Shown here: positions 25,927 to 34,937 of the stretch, one piece after another
Layout of the letters: each line of letters starts with the position of its first letter
How positions within the stretch are numbered: position 1 is the stretch's first letter
Assembly (NCBI RefSeq): GCF_014842025.1
Contig: NZ_JACYUY010000019.1
Location: 1 to 64,000 of the forward strand
Direction of reading: 5' to 3'
Source of the DNA: Massilia sp. CFBP 13721
GTDB taxonomy: Bacteria > Pseudomonadota > Gammaproteobacteria > Burkholderiales > Burkholderiaceae_D
Length of the DNA stretch: 64,000 bases
Program-made: the position numbers and the translations under genes
The notes under the pieces: model-generated
What the model was told of the DNA's origin: nothing
Databases searched by the model: none
The model's input: only the letters and a program-made list of their open reading frames with translations

Positions 25927-27436
25927 CATCCTGAACGACCTCGATTTCACGCGCCACGCGCGCTGGCTGCGTCGCATCACCGGCGTCGATTACGATTTCG
26001 CGGTGTGCGGCGCGGACGGTAGCCTCGCCTTTTCCAGCCTGGCCGGCAGCGACGTCGGCGCCTGGATCGCCAGCGCCTGCGCGGCCGGTTTTACCTGGCC
26101 CTGCGTCGGCGACGGCATGCAGCGCCATGATGGCGACGGCGCCACCCTGCTGTACATGGCAATCCACGGCAAGACCGGCCTGCTTGGCTACCTGGCCGTG
26201 CGCGTCGCCACCGAAGCGGCCGCGCCGACCGCCTGGGATGCGCTGGCCGAGACTTTTGAGGACATCGGCGCCGGCATCGCCGACGAAGCCGCGGCCAAGC
26301 GCGAACTCGACAACATGGCGCTGGAACTGTCCGAGCGCTACGAAGAACTGCACCTGGTGTACGCGATCGACAAGACCGTGCAACAGCTCGAACCCGGCGC
26401 CGACCTGTTCCAGCGATTGCTGCAAAGCTGGGCCGAGCACATGGATGCCGACGTCGCCGCCTTCGTGAAACCGGGCGAGAACCTGTGCGTGCACGCTACA
26501 AATTTGTCGGCGCCGATCCACAACCTGGACCTGGTGCTGGTCGAGATGCGCGGCGATCTGTATCGCTTCACGCACTCGGCACGCGCGCCGATCGTCATCA
26601 ACGACGTCGCCGACCCGCGCCGCGCCTACATCTTTACCGATTTACCTTTCAAACTGCTGTGCTGCCCGGTGATCCACGACCGCAGCGTGGTGGCGATCCT
26701 GGTACTGGCCAACCACCTGGCCAAACCCGATTTTTCGAACAGCGACCGCAAGCTGGGCGAACTGCTGGCGAACCAGCTGTCGGGCCTCTCCAAAATGTAC
26801 GGCATGCTGGCCGAGACGCAGAAATTCAACGACCAGATGGCGAACGCCCTGATCGAAGCGGTGGAAGCGAAAGACCCGTACACGCGCGGCCACTCCGAGC
26901 GCGTGCACTACATCACGATGGAGATCGGCAAGGCGATGAATCTCGGTTCGCGCGATACCGACGACCTGTTCTGGGGCTCGCTGCTGCACGACGTCGGCAA
27001 GATCGGCATCCCCGACGCGGTGCTGTGCAAGCCGGGCCGCCTCACCGCGGACGAGTTCACGTTCATCAAAGTGCACCCGGAGCGCAGCTATGAAATCCTG
27101 CGCCACATCGACCGTTTAAAGGGTGCGGTGCCGGGCGCGCGCCACCACCAGGAAAAGTACGACGGCACCGGTTATCCGCACGGGTTGAAGGGCAACGACA
27201 TTCCGCTGCACGCGCGCATCATCGCGGTGGCCGATACCTACGATTCGATCACCAGCTCGCGCGCCTACCGCGCCGGGCGCAGCCACGAAGTGGCGATGGC
27301 GGAGATTTCACGCGTGGCCGGCAGCCAGCTCGACCCGGCGATCATCAAGGTGTTCGAGGACGTCTGCGCCCTGGAGCCGGAATGGATCGTGCGTTTCAAT
27401 ATCGCCCGTGACCGCGTGCAGGAGCAGGCGGCCTAA
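25916..27436 (+). CDS. GAF/HD-GYP cyclic di-GMP phosphodiesterase
   Basis: The 506-residue soluble protein has an unrecognised N-terminal region (about 1-120), a GAF-like domain (about 135-285) and an HD-GYP domain (about 305-490). Visible elements are DPYTRGHSERV, the HD pair in LLHDVGKIGIPD (His358, Asp359), the HPERSYEIL histidine and HHQEKYDGTGYP (410-421). Gln412 occupies the position directly before the Glu where classic HD-GYP proteins have a second His, so metal binding may differ. Predicted to hydrolyse c-di-GMP. AGGAG precedes the ATG. Its stop directly abuts the ATPase gene. Confidence 0.88.
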   Translation: MHANILNDLDFTRHARWLRRITGVDYDFAVCGADGSLAFSSLAGSDVGAWIASACAAGFTWPCVGDGMQRHDGDGATLLYMAIHGKTGLLGYLAVRVATEAAAPTAWDALAETFEDIGAGIADEAAAKRELDNMALELSERYEELHLVYAIDKTVQQLEPGADLFQRLLQSWAEHMDADVAAFVKPGENLCVHATNLSAPIHNLDLVLVEMRGDLYRFTHSARAPIVINDVADPRRAYIFTDLPFKLLCCPVIHDRSVVAILVLANHLAKPDFSNSDRKLGELLANQLSGLSKMYGMLAETQKFNDQMANALIEAVEAKDPYTRGHSERVHYITMEIGKAMNLGSRDTDDLFWGSLLHDVGKIGIPDAVLCKPGRLTADEFTFIKVHPERSYEILRHIDRLKGAVPGARHHQEKYDGTGYPHGLKGNDIPLHARIIAVADTYDSITSSRAYRAGRSHEVAMAEISRVAGSQLDPAIIKVFEDVCALEPEWIVRFNIARDRVQEQAA

Positions 27437-29461
27437 ATGAGCGACGCAGTCACCCGCAGCCGCATCGGCTCGATGACCTACCTGGCGCCGTCGATGGCGC
27501 TGGTGGCAAGCGACGCCATCGATGCGGTGGAAAGTGCGATCGCCGAGTGCATCGCCCAGCACCAGGTCAGCATCGTGCTCGACCTGGGCAAGGTGCCGCT
27601 CTTGTCCGGACGCGCACTCGAATTGACGATGCGCGCGGCCAACCGGCTCGGATCGCTGGGCGGCTGGCTGAAACTGGCCTATCCGAGCCCGCTGCTGCTC
27701 GATATCCTGAAGGTCACCGGGGTCGCCGACCAGGTCGCGCTGTACGACGCGCCGCAGGCGCCACCGAAGGCGGCACGCACCGGCGCCCAGCCCAAGCTGG
27801 GCGACATCCTGGTCGAACGCGGCATCGTCACCGCCGCCCAGGTGGCGGAAGCGGCGCGCCTGCAGGAGCAGACCGGCAAGCGCATGGGTTTCATCATGGT
27901 CGAGAAAAAATGGCTGTCCGAGTCGGCGCTGTTCCAGGCGCTGGCCGAGCAGCTCGACCTGCCTTTCGTCAGCCTGCGCGCCGGTTTGTACGATCCGGTG
28001 GCGGTCTCGCTGCTGGAACGCGACGTGGCCAAGCGCCTGAACGTGATTCCGCTGTTCGTGGTCGAGAACACGCTGACGATCGCCACCGGCGAGCCGCAGG
28101 CGGTGCACAGCATCGACGAGATCCGCGCCCGCACCGGCTGCCGCATCCGCGTGGCGATGGCACCGCCGCTTGATATCAACCGCGTGCGCGACGATGCCTA
28201 CGGCGGCACCATGCCGGATTTTATCCACAGCGAGGCGAACGACCTCGAGTTGGTGGACAACCAGATCCCGGACGACTACACGCAGATCGACCAGATGGCC
28301 GGCGCCAGCCCGGTGATCAACATGGTCAACGCCGTGATCCAGCGCGCGATCCACGACAACGCCAGCGACATCCACATCGAAATCTCGCGCAACAAGTCGC
28401 GCATTCGCCTGCGCATCGACGGCATCCTGTACGAAGTCATGTCGCCGCGCCCCGAGCTGCATCCGGCGATCGTCTCGCGTCTGAAGGTGATGGCGCACCT
28501 CGACATCGCCGAACGCCGCTTGCCGCAGGATGGCCGCATCCAGGTAATGACGCAAGGCCGCTCGGTCGACCTGCGCTTTTCCTCGCTGCCCGGCATCTAC
28601 GGCGAAAAGGTGGTGTTGCGCGTGCTCGACAAAAACCAGTCGATCCTCGACGTCGATAAACTGGGCATGAACCGCGGCGCGGTCGACACGTTTAAACGGC
28701 TGCTCGGGCGCAGCCACGGGCTGATCCTGGTCACCGGCCCCACGGGTAGCGGCAAGACTACCAGCCTGTACGCGGCGATCAACTACCTCAAAAGTATCGA
28801 AAAAAACATCGTCACGATCGAGGATCCGGTCGAATACCAGCTCGACATCATCAACCAGAACCAGGTCAACGATGCGATCGGCCTGACCTTCCCGAAAATC
28901 CTGAAACACGTGCTGCGCCAGGACCCGGACATCATCATGGTGGGCGAGGTGCGCGACCGGCAAACCGCGGAAATCGCGGTGCAGGCGGCGCTCACCGGCC
29001 ACCTGGTGCTGACCACCCTGCACACCAACGACACCCTGGGCGCAGTGGCGCGCCTGGTCGAGATGGGGGTCGAGCCGTATCTGCTGTCGTCGGCGCTGAT
29101 CGGCGTGATGGCGCAGCGCCTGGTGCGGCGCATCTGTCCGGGCTGTAAAACCAGCTACCTGGTGCCGCCAGGCGCGGCGGCCGCCTACGGCTACAAGGGA
29201 GAAGGCAATCTGAAACTCCTGAAGGGGCGTGGCTGCCCCTCGTGCTACGACTCCGGCTACAAGGGACGGCTCGGCATCTACGAGCTGCTCGAAGTCGGCC
29301 CCGACCTGGCGCGCATGATCGTGGCGAACGCCAGCAAGGATGCGATGTCCCAGCACGTGGCAGGTACCGGCCACCGCGACCTGTATGCCGACGGCATGGA
29401 ACGCGCCTTTGGCGGCGACACCACGCCCGAAGAAATCGCGCGCGTCGTGCATTCGTTATAA
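27437..29461 (+). CDS. STAS-MshEN-GspE/PilB-type assembly ATPase
   Basis: The 674-residue protein has three parts. Residues 1-105 resemble a STAS (anti-sigma antagonist) domain, VSIVLDLGKVPLLSGRA, with Ser57 at the phosphorylatable position. Residues 115-270 are an MshEN domain with two 24-residue c-di-GMP motifs (Lys120-Gln143 and Arg149-Gln172) separated by 5 residues. Residues 285-670 are the secretion ATPase: Walker A GPTGSGKT (434-441), Walker B region DPDIIMVGEVRD (about 495-507) and a tetracysteine zinc motif (ICPGCK...GCPSC). It powers (pseudo)pilus assembly. The STAS fusion is unusual. It is adjacent to the HD-GYP gene. Confidence 0.9.
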   Translation: MSDAVTRSRIGSMTYLAPSMALVASDAIDAVESAIAECIAQHQVSIVLDLGKVPLLSGRALELTMRAANRLGSLGGWLKLAYPSPLLLDILKVTGVADQVALYDAPQAPPKAARTGAQPKLGDILVERGIVTAAQVAEAARLQEQTGKRMGFIMVEKKWLSESALFQALAEQLDLPFVSLRAGLYDPVAVSLLERDVAKRLNVIPLFVVENTLTIATGEPQAVHSIDEIRARTGCRIRVAMAPPLDINRVRDDAYGGTMPDFIHSEANDLELVDNQIPDDYTQIDQMAGASPVINMVNAVIQRAIHDNASDIHIEISRNKSRIRLRIDGILYEVMSPRPELHPAIVSRLKVMAHLDIAERRLPQDGRIQVMTQGRSVDLRFSSLPGIYGEKVVLRVLDKNQSILDVDKLGMNRGAVDTFKRLLGRSHGLILVTGPTGSGKTTSLYAAINYLKSIEKNIVTIEDPVEYQLDIINQNQVNDAIGLTFPKILKHVLRQDPDIIMVGEVRDRQTAEIAVQAALTGHLVLTTLHTNDTLGAVARLVEMGVEPYLLSSALIGVMAQRLVRRICPGCKTSYLVPPGAAAAYGYKGEGNLKLLKGRGCPSCYDSGYKGRLGIYELLEVGPDLARMIVANASKDAMSQHVAGTGHRDLYADGMERAFGGDTTPEEIARVVHSL

Positions 29462-29470
29462 GGACCGACG

Positions 29471-30598
29471 ATGGCACTCGAATGGGATGACGCGCCCGCC
29501 GACGCGGCGGCACCGACAGTACGGACGACGCGCCGGCCGGCCTGGACCCTGACGTCCGGGGAGCGCATCGGCAGTGCCGACCGCGTGATGTTCACCGAAC
29601 GCCTGACCCTGCTGCTGGAAACCGGGGTGCCGCTGCACGACGCGCTGCGTGCGCTGCATGAACAAGCCGGCAAGCCGCGTTTGAAGGCGATCGTCGGTGA
29701 AGTCGCGGACGACATCGTCGGCGGCCAGCGCTTTTCCGAAGCCCTGGCCAGGCACCCGGACCTGTTCCCGCCCACCTACATCAACCTGATCGGCGCCAGC
29801 GAGGAAGGCGGCTTCCTGGCCGAGGTGCTCGAGCAACTGGTCGAGATGGACGAGAAACAGGAACGGCTGCGCAGCACGATCGTCTCGGCGCTGTCCTATC
29901 CCGGTTTCCTGATCGTGTTTTCGGTGCTGGTGGTGGTCTTCATCCTGGTCGCCGTGTTCCCGAAGTTCTCGGTGATGTTCACCGCGATCTACGACGAACT
30001 GCCGGTCACGACCAAGGTGTTCATTTTCGCCAGCGAACTCTTGACTAAACACGGCGCCGTCTTCGGCATCGGCACGCTGGCCCTGGCTGCCGGCGCATTG
30101 CTGGCGCTGCGCCGTCCCGACGTACGCGAAGGCCTCGACCGCCTGAAGCTGCGCCTGCCGCTGGTCAAGGATATCTTCATCAAGATCTACCTGACGCGCC
30201 TGATGCGCGTGATGGGGATTTCGCTCGATCGGGGCGTGACCATTCTGGCCACGCTCGGCGCCTGCCGTGACGTGATCCCGAACGCCGAGTTCCAGCGGTT
30301 TATCGGCGAACTCGAAGTGCAGGTGACCGAGGGACGCGGGATTGCCGCCGGTTTCCGCGACAGCCCCCTGATCCCGGTCAGCGTCAAGCAGATGATCGAG
30401 ACCGGCGAACAGACCGGCAACCTGGGACGGGTGATGGGACGCGTCGCCGACTTCTACGAGCGGGATTTGACGCGCCAACTGAACAGCCTGGCGAAGATGG
30501 CGGAACCGGTGATGCTGCTCGTGATGGGCGTGCTGGTCGGGACCATCGTCACGTCGATCATCCTGCCCATTTTCAAAATGTCACGGGCTGTGCACTGA
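29471..30598 (+). CDS. GspF/PilC/MshG-like inner-membrane platform protein
   Basis: The 375-residue protein has two T2SSF domains (about 40-160 and 240-365), each with the family pattern (FTERLTLLLETGVPLHDAL; YLTRLMRVMGISLDRGVTIL), and three membrane helices (about 155-178, 195-215 and 340-362). The platform protein couples the ATPase to pilin extraction. Compared with GspF it has a short acidic N-terminal extension. It lies 9 nt after the ATPase gene. A 129-nt gap with a small CTTGCC-GACT-GGCAAG hairpin (30684-30699) separates it from the first pilin gene. Confidence 0.92.
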   Translation: MALEWDDAPADAAAPTVRTTRRPAWTLTSGERIGSADRVMFTERLTLLLETGVPLHDALRALHEQAGKPRLKAIVGEVADDIVGGQRFSEALARHPDLFPPTYINLIGASEEGGFLAEVLEQLVEMDEKQERLRSTIVSALSYPGFLIVFSVLVVVFILVAVFPKFSVMFTAIYDELPVTTKVFIFASELLTKHGAVFGIGTLALAAGALLALRRPDVREGLDRLKLRLPLVKDIFIKIYLTRLMRVMGISLDRGVTILATLGACRDVIPNAEFQRFIGELEVQVTEGRGIAAGFRDSPLIPVSVKQMIETGEQTGNLGRVMGRVADFYERDLTRQLNSLAKMAEPVMLLVMGVLVGTIVTSIILPIFKMSRAVH

Positions 30599-30727
30599 AA
30601 ACCACAATTGGAAAAAGTTAATGCGCATCGGCAACAAAGGAAACGATGGTTCATGTTACTCTTCGTTGCTACTCGTTAAGAACTTGCCGACTGGCAAGCC
30701 ATCCTTGGCCCATTCTACTAAAAGACC

Positions 30728-31285
30728 ATGACCTCTACTTTCCGCCGCCGTGCCGTCCAAGGCTTCACGCTCATCGAGCTCCTGATCGTCGTGATCATCA
30801 TCGCCATTCTGGCGGCGATTGCGATCCCGCAGTTTTCGAATACCTCGGGCGATGCGCAGGAATCGGCGTCGATCGCCAACCTGACGACCATGCGCTCGGC
30901 AATCGAGCTGTATCGTGCCCAGCATAATGGCAACTACCCGTCCAAAGCACCTGTCGGGACCGCGCCAGCGACGGCTTGCCCGACTGCCGGCGCCACGACC
31001 GATAACGATGCCACCACCTTCACCGACCAGCTGACCAAATACAGCAGCGCCAGCGGCCATAGCTGCAGCACCCAGGTTGCCGGCTACATTTACGGCCCTT
31101 ACCTGCGCGCAATCCCGGTCGAACCGCTGACCAACAAGAATGACGTCACCGTCGTCACGGCCGAAGCCACCAACCCACCAGGCGCGGCGACGACCGGCTG
31201 GCGTTTCCTCAACACGACGGGCGCGCTCCAGATCAACAGCACCAAGCTGGCACGCGACGGCGTCACCCTGCTGTCCGCAAAATAA
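30728..31285 (+). CDS. Major (pseudo)pilin, GspG/MshA-like
   Basis: The 185-residue type IV prepilin has leader MTSTFRRRAVQG and mature start FTLIELLIVVIIIAILAAIA, with Gly at -1, Phe at +1 and Glu at +5. The globular part has two cysteine residues (near 79 and 117) that could pair. The larger preceding gap than elsewhere in the cluster suggests an extra promoter or mRNA processing to raise pilin levels, as is usual for major pilins. Its ribosome binding site is weak (AAAAGA). Confidence 0.9.
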   Translation: MTSTFRRRAVQGFTLIELLIVVIIIAILAAIAIPQFSNTSGDAQESASIANLTTMRSAIELYRAQHNGNYPSKAPVGTAPATACPTAGATTDNDATTFTDQLTKYSSASGHSCSTQVAGYIYGPYLRAIPVEPLTNKNDVTVVTAEATNPPGAATTGWRFLNTTGALQINSTKLARDGVTLLSAK

Positions 31286-31300
31286 TCCAGCAGGTCCATC

Positions 31301-31882
31301 GTGACGCGTTGTCCTGCCGTTCGGCACGCGGGCGTCACGCTGGCCGAGATGCTGGTTGTCGTTGCCATCCTCGGCATCGTCGCCGTCATCGCCATCCCCC
31401 AGGCCTCTTCCCTGTCTCCCGCCACGACCGCCGATGCGGCCGCCGCGGAGATTGCCCGCGCCCTCCGCTTCGCCCAGCGCGAAGCGGTCCGCACGAATAA
31501 TTATTGCGTCGTCAGCATCGATCCCGCCACCCAGGCACTGCGGGTCGACCAGCCGACCCCGGCCGGCGACACCGCCCCGGTTACCCACCCGATCGACAAG
31601 CGCGATTACCAGATCCGCTTTGGCGGCAACAGCATGCTGCGCGCAACGCTGGTCAGTTCCGTTTTTAAATATGAAGGTGGTTTTACCAGCAGTTACGCCT
31701 TGTTCGGACCGGACGGCATGCCTGTGTATGTCGACAAGAGCGCGGTCGGCCAACTGTTCGGCTTGCTGCTCGGCACCAAGGAAATCAAGCCCTTGAAGGA
31801 AGAGGCCAAGATCACGGTGCGCTACGGCAATGTCGAACGTGTCGTGCGCATCGCCCCGGTCACGGCCAGGGTGAGCCTGTGA
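31301..31882 (+). CDS. Minor pseudopilin, GspH/FimT-like
   Basis: The 193-residue prepilin starts at GTG 31301, with leader ending HAG and mature VTLAEMLVVVAILGIVAVIA (Glu+5 present). The following ATTADAAAAEIARALRFAQREAVRTN is the helix pattern typical of GspH/FimT pseudopilins. It is the second pilin of the cluster, and its stop overlaps the next gene's GTG start. Confidence 0.85.
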   Translation: MTRCPAVRHAGVTLAEMLVVVAILGIVAVIAIPQASSLSPATTADAAAAEIARALRFAQREAVRTNNYCVVSIDPATQALRVDQPTPAGDTAPVTHPIDKRDYQIRFGGNSMLRATLVSSVFKYEGGFTSSYALFGPDGMPVYVDKSAVGQLFGLLLGTKEIKPLKEEAKITVRYGNVERVVRIAPVTARVSL

Positions 31883-32334
31883 GTTGGTCTGTAAGCAGAT
31901 TTGTAAAAACGGCCGGTCGGGAGCGCGGCTTTTCGTTCGTCGAAATCATGGTCGCCGTCGTCCTGCTGGCCATCTGCGCGGTGCCGATGGGCGACGCCAT
32001 CCGGAACGGCATCATGGCGTCCACGGTCGGCGTCGACAAGGCACGCGAGCTGCGCTGCATGAAAAATACGATGGAAACCATCCTCGCAGAACCCTACCCG
32101 ACCCTGTGGAAAGCCGCCAAAGGCACGGGCACGGCTGCGGACTATGCGCTTCCCGACGACGCCTCCTGCGCGAACGTGGAGCGCAGCCTGACGATTGCGC
32201 TGTACGAGCAATCCGGCAGCCAGCCGCCCGCCCTCCTCACCTCGACCACGGCGTCGCGCCGCGAATCGGCCCTGCTGTTCGTCTCGCTCAGCTCGGACAA
32301 GGGTTATTCGTTCGCCACCCTGGTGTCGCGATGA
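31879..32334 (+). CDS. Minor pseudopilin, GspI/PilV-like
   Basis: The 151-residue prepilin starts at GTG 31879 overlapping the previous stop (GTGA). The leader ends GRERG and the mature start is FSFVEIMVAVVLLAICAVP, with Glu at +5. Two cysteines occur in the globular part (near 59 and 96). Its size and position between H- and J-like genes fit GspI/PilV. It overlaps the next gene by 4 nt. Confidence 0.82.
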   Translation: MSWSVSRFVKTAGRERGFSFVEIMVAVVLLAICAVPMGDAIRNGIMASTVGVDKARELRCMKNTMETILAEPYPTLWKAAKGTGTAADYALPDDASCANVERSLTIALYEQSGSQPPALLTSTTASRRESALLFVSLSSDKGYSFATLVSR

Positions 32335-32819
32335 GCAAGCATCCGCTGCACCGGGCACATGGTCTCAGCCTGGTCGAACTGTTGATCGGCCTGGCCATCA
32401 CGGCGCTCGTCATGGTGCCGCTGGTGCCGATGCTGGGCACCGCGTCGAACGTCGCGCGCATCGCCGACGACCAGGTTGCGCTCGAACGCGATGCCGACTT
32501 CGCCCTCGAGCGGATCGTCGCGCGCATCCGCGCGACCGCACCACCGCTCGACATGCAGAACAAACTGCCCGAGGAGTGGTTGAAACCCGAGGCCGTTTTC
32601 AGCCTCATCATCAGCCCCGGCGCCCGCGCCGGCATGCTGGTCGAGCAGCGGGGCACGGAGACCTACGTCCTGACCGATCCCAAAACGGTGACCAACTTCG
32701 AGCTCACCATGCCGGTTACCGAGGCATCCCAGCCGGCCATCAGGGTCAGCCTGAGCATGGAACGCGGCGCCGCCAGCACCACGGCGGTGGCCACCGTCCG
32801 CATGGGGACCACGCGATGA
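32331..32819 (+). CDS. Minor pseudopilin, GspJ/PilW-like
   Basis: The 162-residue prepilin has leader MSKHPLHRAHG and mature LSLVELLIGLAITALVMVP (Glu+5). The segment RDADFALERIVARIRATAPP resembles the conserved helix of GspJ. It overlaps both neighbours by 4 nt. Function inferred: part of the priming tip complex with the I- and K-like pilins. Confidence 0.82.
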   Translation: MSKHPLHRAHGLSLVELLIGLAITALVMVPLVPMLGTASNVARIADDQVALERDADFALERIVARIRATAPPLDMQNKLPEEWLKPEAVFSLIISPGARAGMLVEQRGTETYVLTDPKTVTNFELTMPVTEASQPAIRVSLSMERGAASTTAVATVRMGTTR

Positions 32820-33757
32820 GCCTTACCAGCCAGCGCGGCATCCTGCTGCTGCCGGTAGCGCTCACGCTGGCCGTGATCGGCACGCTCGCGTATACGATGA
32901 CCTACGACGGCAGCATGAACGTGGCCGCCGTGGATGCGCAGTACGAAATCGAACGCGCGCGCTACCTGGCTGCCAGCGGCCTCCAGCTTGCCAAATGGCG
33001 TGCCGGCAAAGACGACTGCGATAGCGACGACGCCAGGTTCGGCACCATCAGTTTCAAGGATGCCGCCGGCGCCGTCCTCGGGAGCGTTGCCGTCGACGCC
33101 AGGAACACCAGTATGGGCGGCGGCAACCTCACGATCAGCCTGATTGCGACGACGAGCGAGCGCAAGACCGTGTACGCGCTGACCCGCAAGGAACAGGTCA
33201 TCAACCTGACCGAAGTCAAGAACGCGACCATCATCGGCGGCGGCGACGACGACACCACCATCATCGAGGGCGGTAATGCCGGCCAGAACGGTGCCGACAC
33301 CCTGACCGCAACCCAGGACAAGGCGCACCCGCTGGTCCTGTTCAAGATGCCGGGGGACCTGGACAAGGGCGCGGTGATCCAGGCCACCCTGAAAATCACC
33401 AAGAACAACGGCAACGCGACCCAGCCGGGCCGCGCGCTGGCCGTGCACCGCATCACGCGCGAGTGGAAAGCCAAGGAAGCGACCTGGGAAAAGGCCGGGC
33501 CGGGACTATGGACCACCCGGGGCGGCGACTACGTGCCAACGGCCAGCGCCAGCGTCGTGATCGATCCGGGCAATGGCGCCTTCAATGGCGCCTACACATG
33601 GAGCGTCGACGCGCTCGCGGACAGCTGGGCCAACCGCTCGGTGCCGAATTACGGCGTCTTGCTCAAGCCGACCAACGTGGCGAACGTGACCTTCGTCAGT
33701 TTCAACGGCGGCAACAAGCCGGAACTGATCGTCCGCTATTACAAGCGCTGCACTTAA
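32816..33757 (+). CDS. GspK/PilX-like pilin fused to a DNRLRE/CBM96-like domain
   Basis: The 313-residue protein has leader MSLTSQRG and a hydrophobic N-helix (ILLLPVALTLAVIGTLAY) without Glu at +5, as in GspK-type tip pilins, followed by the RARYLAASGLQLAKWR helix. From about residue 133 to the end a beta-rich domain matches the DNRLRE pattern: LFKMPG...ATLKITK, VHRITREWKAKEATWEKAGPG, YTWSVDALADSWANRS and NYGVLLKP...KPELIVRYY. Such domains occur in surface proteins and carbohydrate-binding (CBM96) modules. This suggests an adhesive or substrate-binding tip. No GspK-type central domain was recognised. Confidence 0.75.
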   Translation: MSLTSQRGILLLPVALTLAVIGTLAYTMTYDGSMNVAAVDAQYEIERARYLAASGLQLAKWRAGKDDCDSDDARFGTISFKDAAGAVLGSVAVDARNTSMGGGNLTISLIATTSERKTVYALTRKEQVINLTEVKNATIIGGGDDDTTIIEGGNAGQNGADTLTATQDKAHPLVLFKMPGDLDKGAVIQATLKITKNNGNATQPGRALAVHRITREWKAKEATWEKAGPGLWTTRGGDYVPTASASVVIDPGNGAFNGAYTWSVDALADSWANRSVPNYGVLLKPTNVANVTFVSFNGGNKPELIVRYYKRCT

Positions 33758-33773
33758 CAACAAGAACAAAGCC

Positions 33774-34937
33774 ATGAAAACAACCGCTTCCACCTTCAAC
33801 GACCTGTCCGGCGTCTGGTCCTGCCTCGATTTCGGCGCACCGGAACTGCGCGACTACGCCGCACCCGTGATCACGGACGAAACCCGGCGCGGCGTCGCCC
33901 TGTTGAGCCTGGTCGCCCTGCTGTTCCTGGCGCTGGCCGCCGCCATGTCGGCCGTGTTCGCACTCGGCAGCGCCTACACCTATACGTATTCGGTGCTGTG
34001 CCTGCTGGCGCTGCACGTCTACCTGTCGAGTGCAAAAGTGGAACAGCTGCGCGCCCTGTACCTGCTGGCGATGCTGTTGCTGGTGGTGTGCGGCTCGTCG
34101 CTGGTGCTGCTGGCGCAGCGCTCGGGCCACCTGCACGCGATGCTGCTATTGAGCGTGGCGGTATTGATCATGCTGGTGCCCGTCGTACCCTGGGGGCTGC
34201 GCGAAGCGGCGCTCACTACCGGCGCCATCTACCTGATGTTTACCGCCTCCACTTACCTGAGCCGGCTGCGCTTCGCCGCGCTCGACCTGTGGGTGCTGCA
34301 GTGCCTGATGCTGGTGGCGGCGGTGATCTCGCTGGCGCTGGTCGCGCGTGCGCTCGGCCTGCGCAAGCACGACCTGGCGCTGCGCTTTCATCTGGAGCAG
34401 GCCCAGCGCGAACTGACCGAACTGGTGAACCGCGACCATCTCACCGGCGCCTGGAACCGGCGCCACATCGAACGCGATTTCGACCGCGTGGTGGCGCATC
34501 ACCATGGCGCGGGCATCCCCTGCTGGTTCGGCCTGTTCGACATCGACCGTTTCAAGGCAATCAACGACACCTTCGGCCATGGCTGCGGCGACGAGGTGCT
34601 GCGCGCGGTGCAGGTGGCGTTCGGCGGCCTGGCCGGCGACGTCGAGTACCTGGCGCGCCTCGGCGGCGACGAGTTCGCGCTGCTGCTGTGCGGCCGCGAC
34701 GCGCCGGCGCGGGTGGAAGCGGCGCTGGCATCGATCGCGGGCAAGATGGCGTGCACGGTAAGCTGCAGCGTGCAGCCGACCGTGAGCCTGGGCCTGGTGC
34801 AGTTGCCGCGTGAAGGCAGCCTCGGCTTCGACGGCGCCTATAAGCTGGCCGACGAATTGCTGTACGCCGCCAAGCGTGCCGGCGGCAATGCGGTGCACGT
34901 CAGCGCACCAGCAGAACCAGAAAAGGCGGTCGCATGA
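33774..34937 (+). CDS. Membrane-bound GGDEF diguanylate cyclase
   Basis: The 387-residue protein has about six N-terminal membrane helices (about residues 40-200), a short coiled linker and a GGDEF domain (about 218-375) with DHLTGAWNRRH, DIDRFKAINDTFGHGCGDEVL and an intact active site GGDEF (297-301). The RxxD inhibitory site expected just upstream is absent (GDVE at 288-291), so product inhibition is probably lacking. It should make c-di-GMP at the inner membrane near the assembly machine. It lies 16 nt after the K-like pilin and overlaps the PilM-like gene by 4 nt. Confidence 0.93.
   Translation: MKTTASTFNDLSGVWSCLDFGAPELRDYAAPVITDETRRGVALLSLVALLFLALAAAMSAVFALGSAYTYTYSVLCLLALHVYLSSAKVEQLRALYLLAMLLLVVCGSSLVLLAQRSGHLHAMLLLSVAVLIMLVPVVPWGLREAALTTGAIYLMFTASTYLSRLRFAALDLWVLQCLMLVAAVISLALVARALGLRKHDLALRFHLEQAQRELTELVNRDHLTGAWNRRHIERDFDRVVAHHHGAGIPCWFGLFDIDRFKAINDTFGHGCGDEVLRAVQVAFGGLAGDVEYLARLGGDEFALLLCGRDAPARVEAALASIAGKMACTVSCSVQPTVSLGLVQLPREGSLGFDGAYKLADELLYAAKRAGGNAVHVSAPAEPEKAVA

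Noticed and set aside
27308..29452. 714-codon minus-strand ORF opposite the secretion ATPase
   Set aside because: Shadow ORF with no family signature; the sense strand encodes Walker motifs and fits the operon.
30646..30927. Small ORF starting in the gap between the platform and major pilin genes
   Set aside because: It runs out of frame into the pilin gene and has no domain; the gap more likely holds a promoter or processing site.
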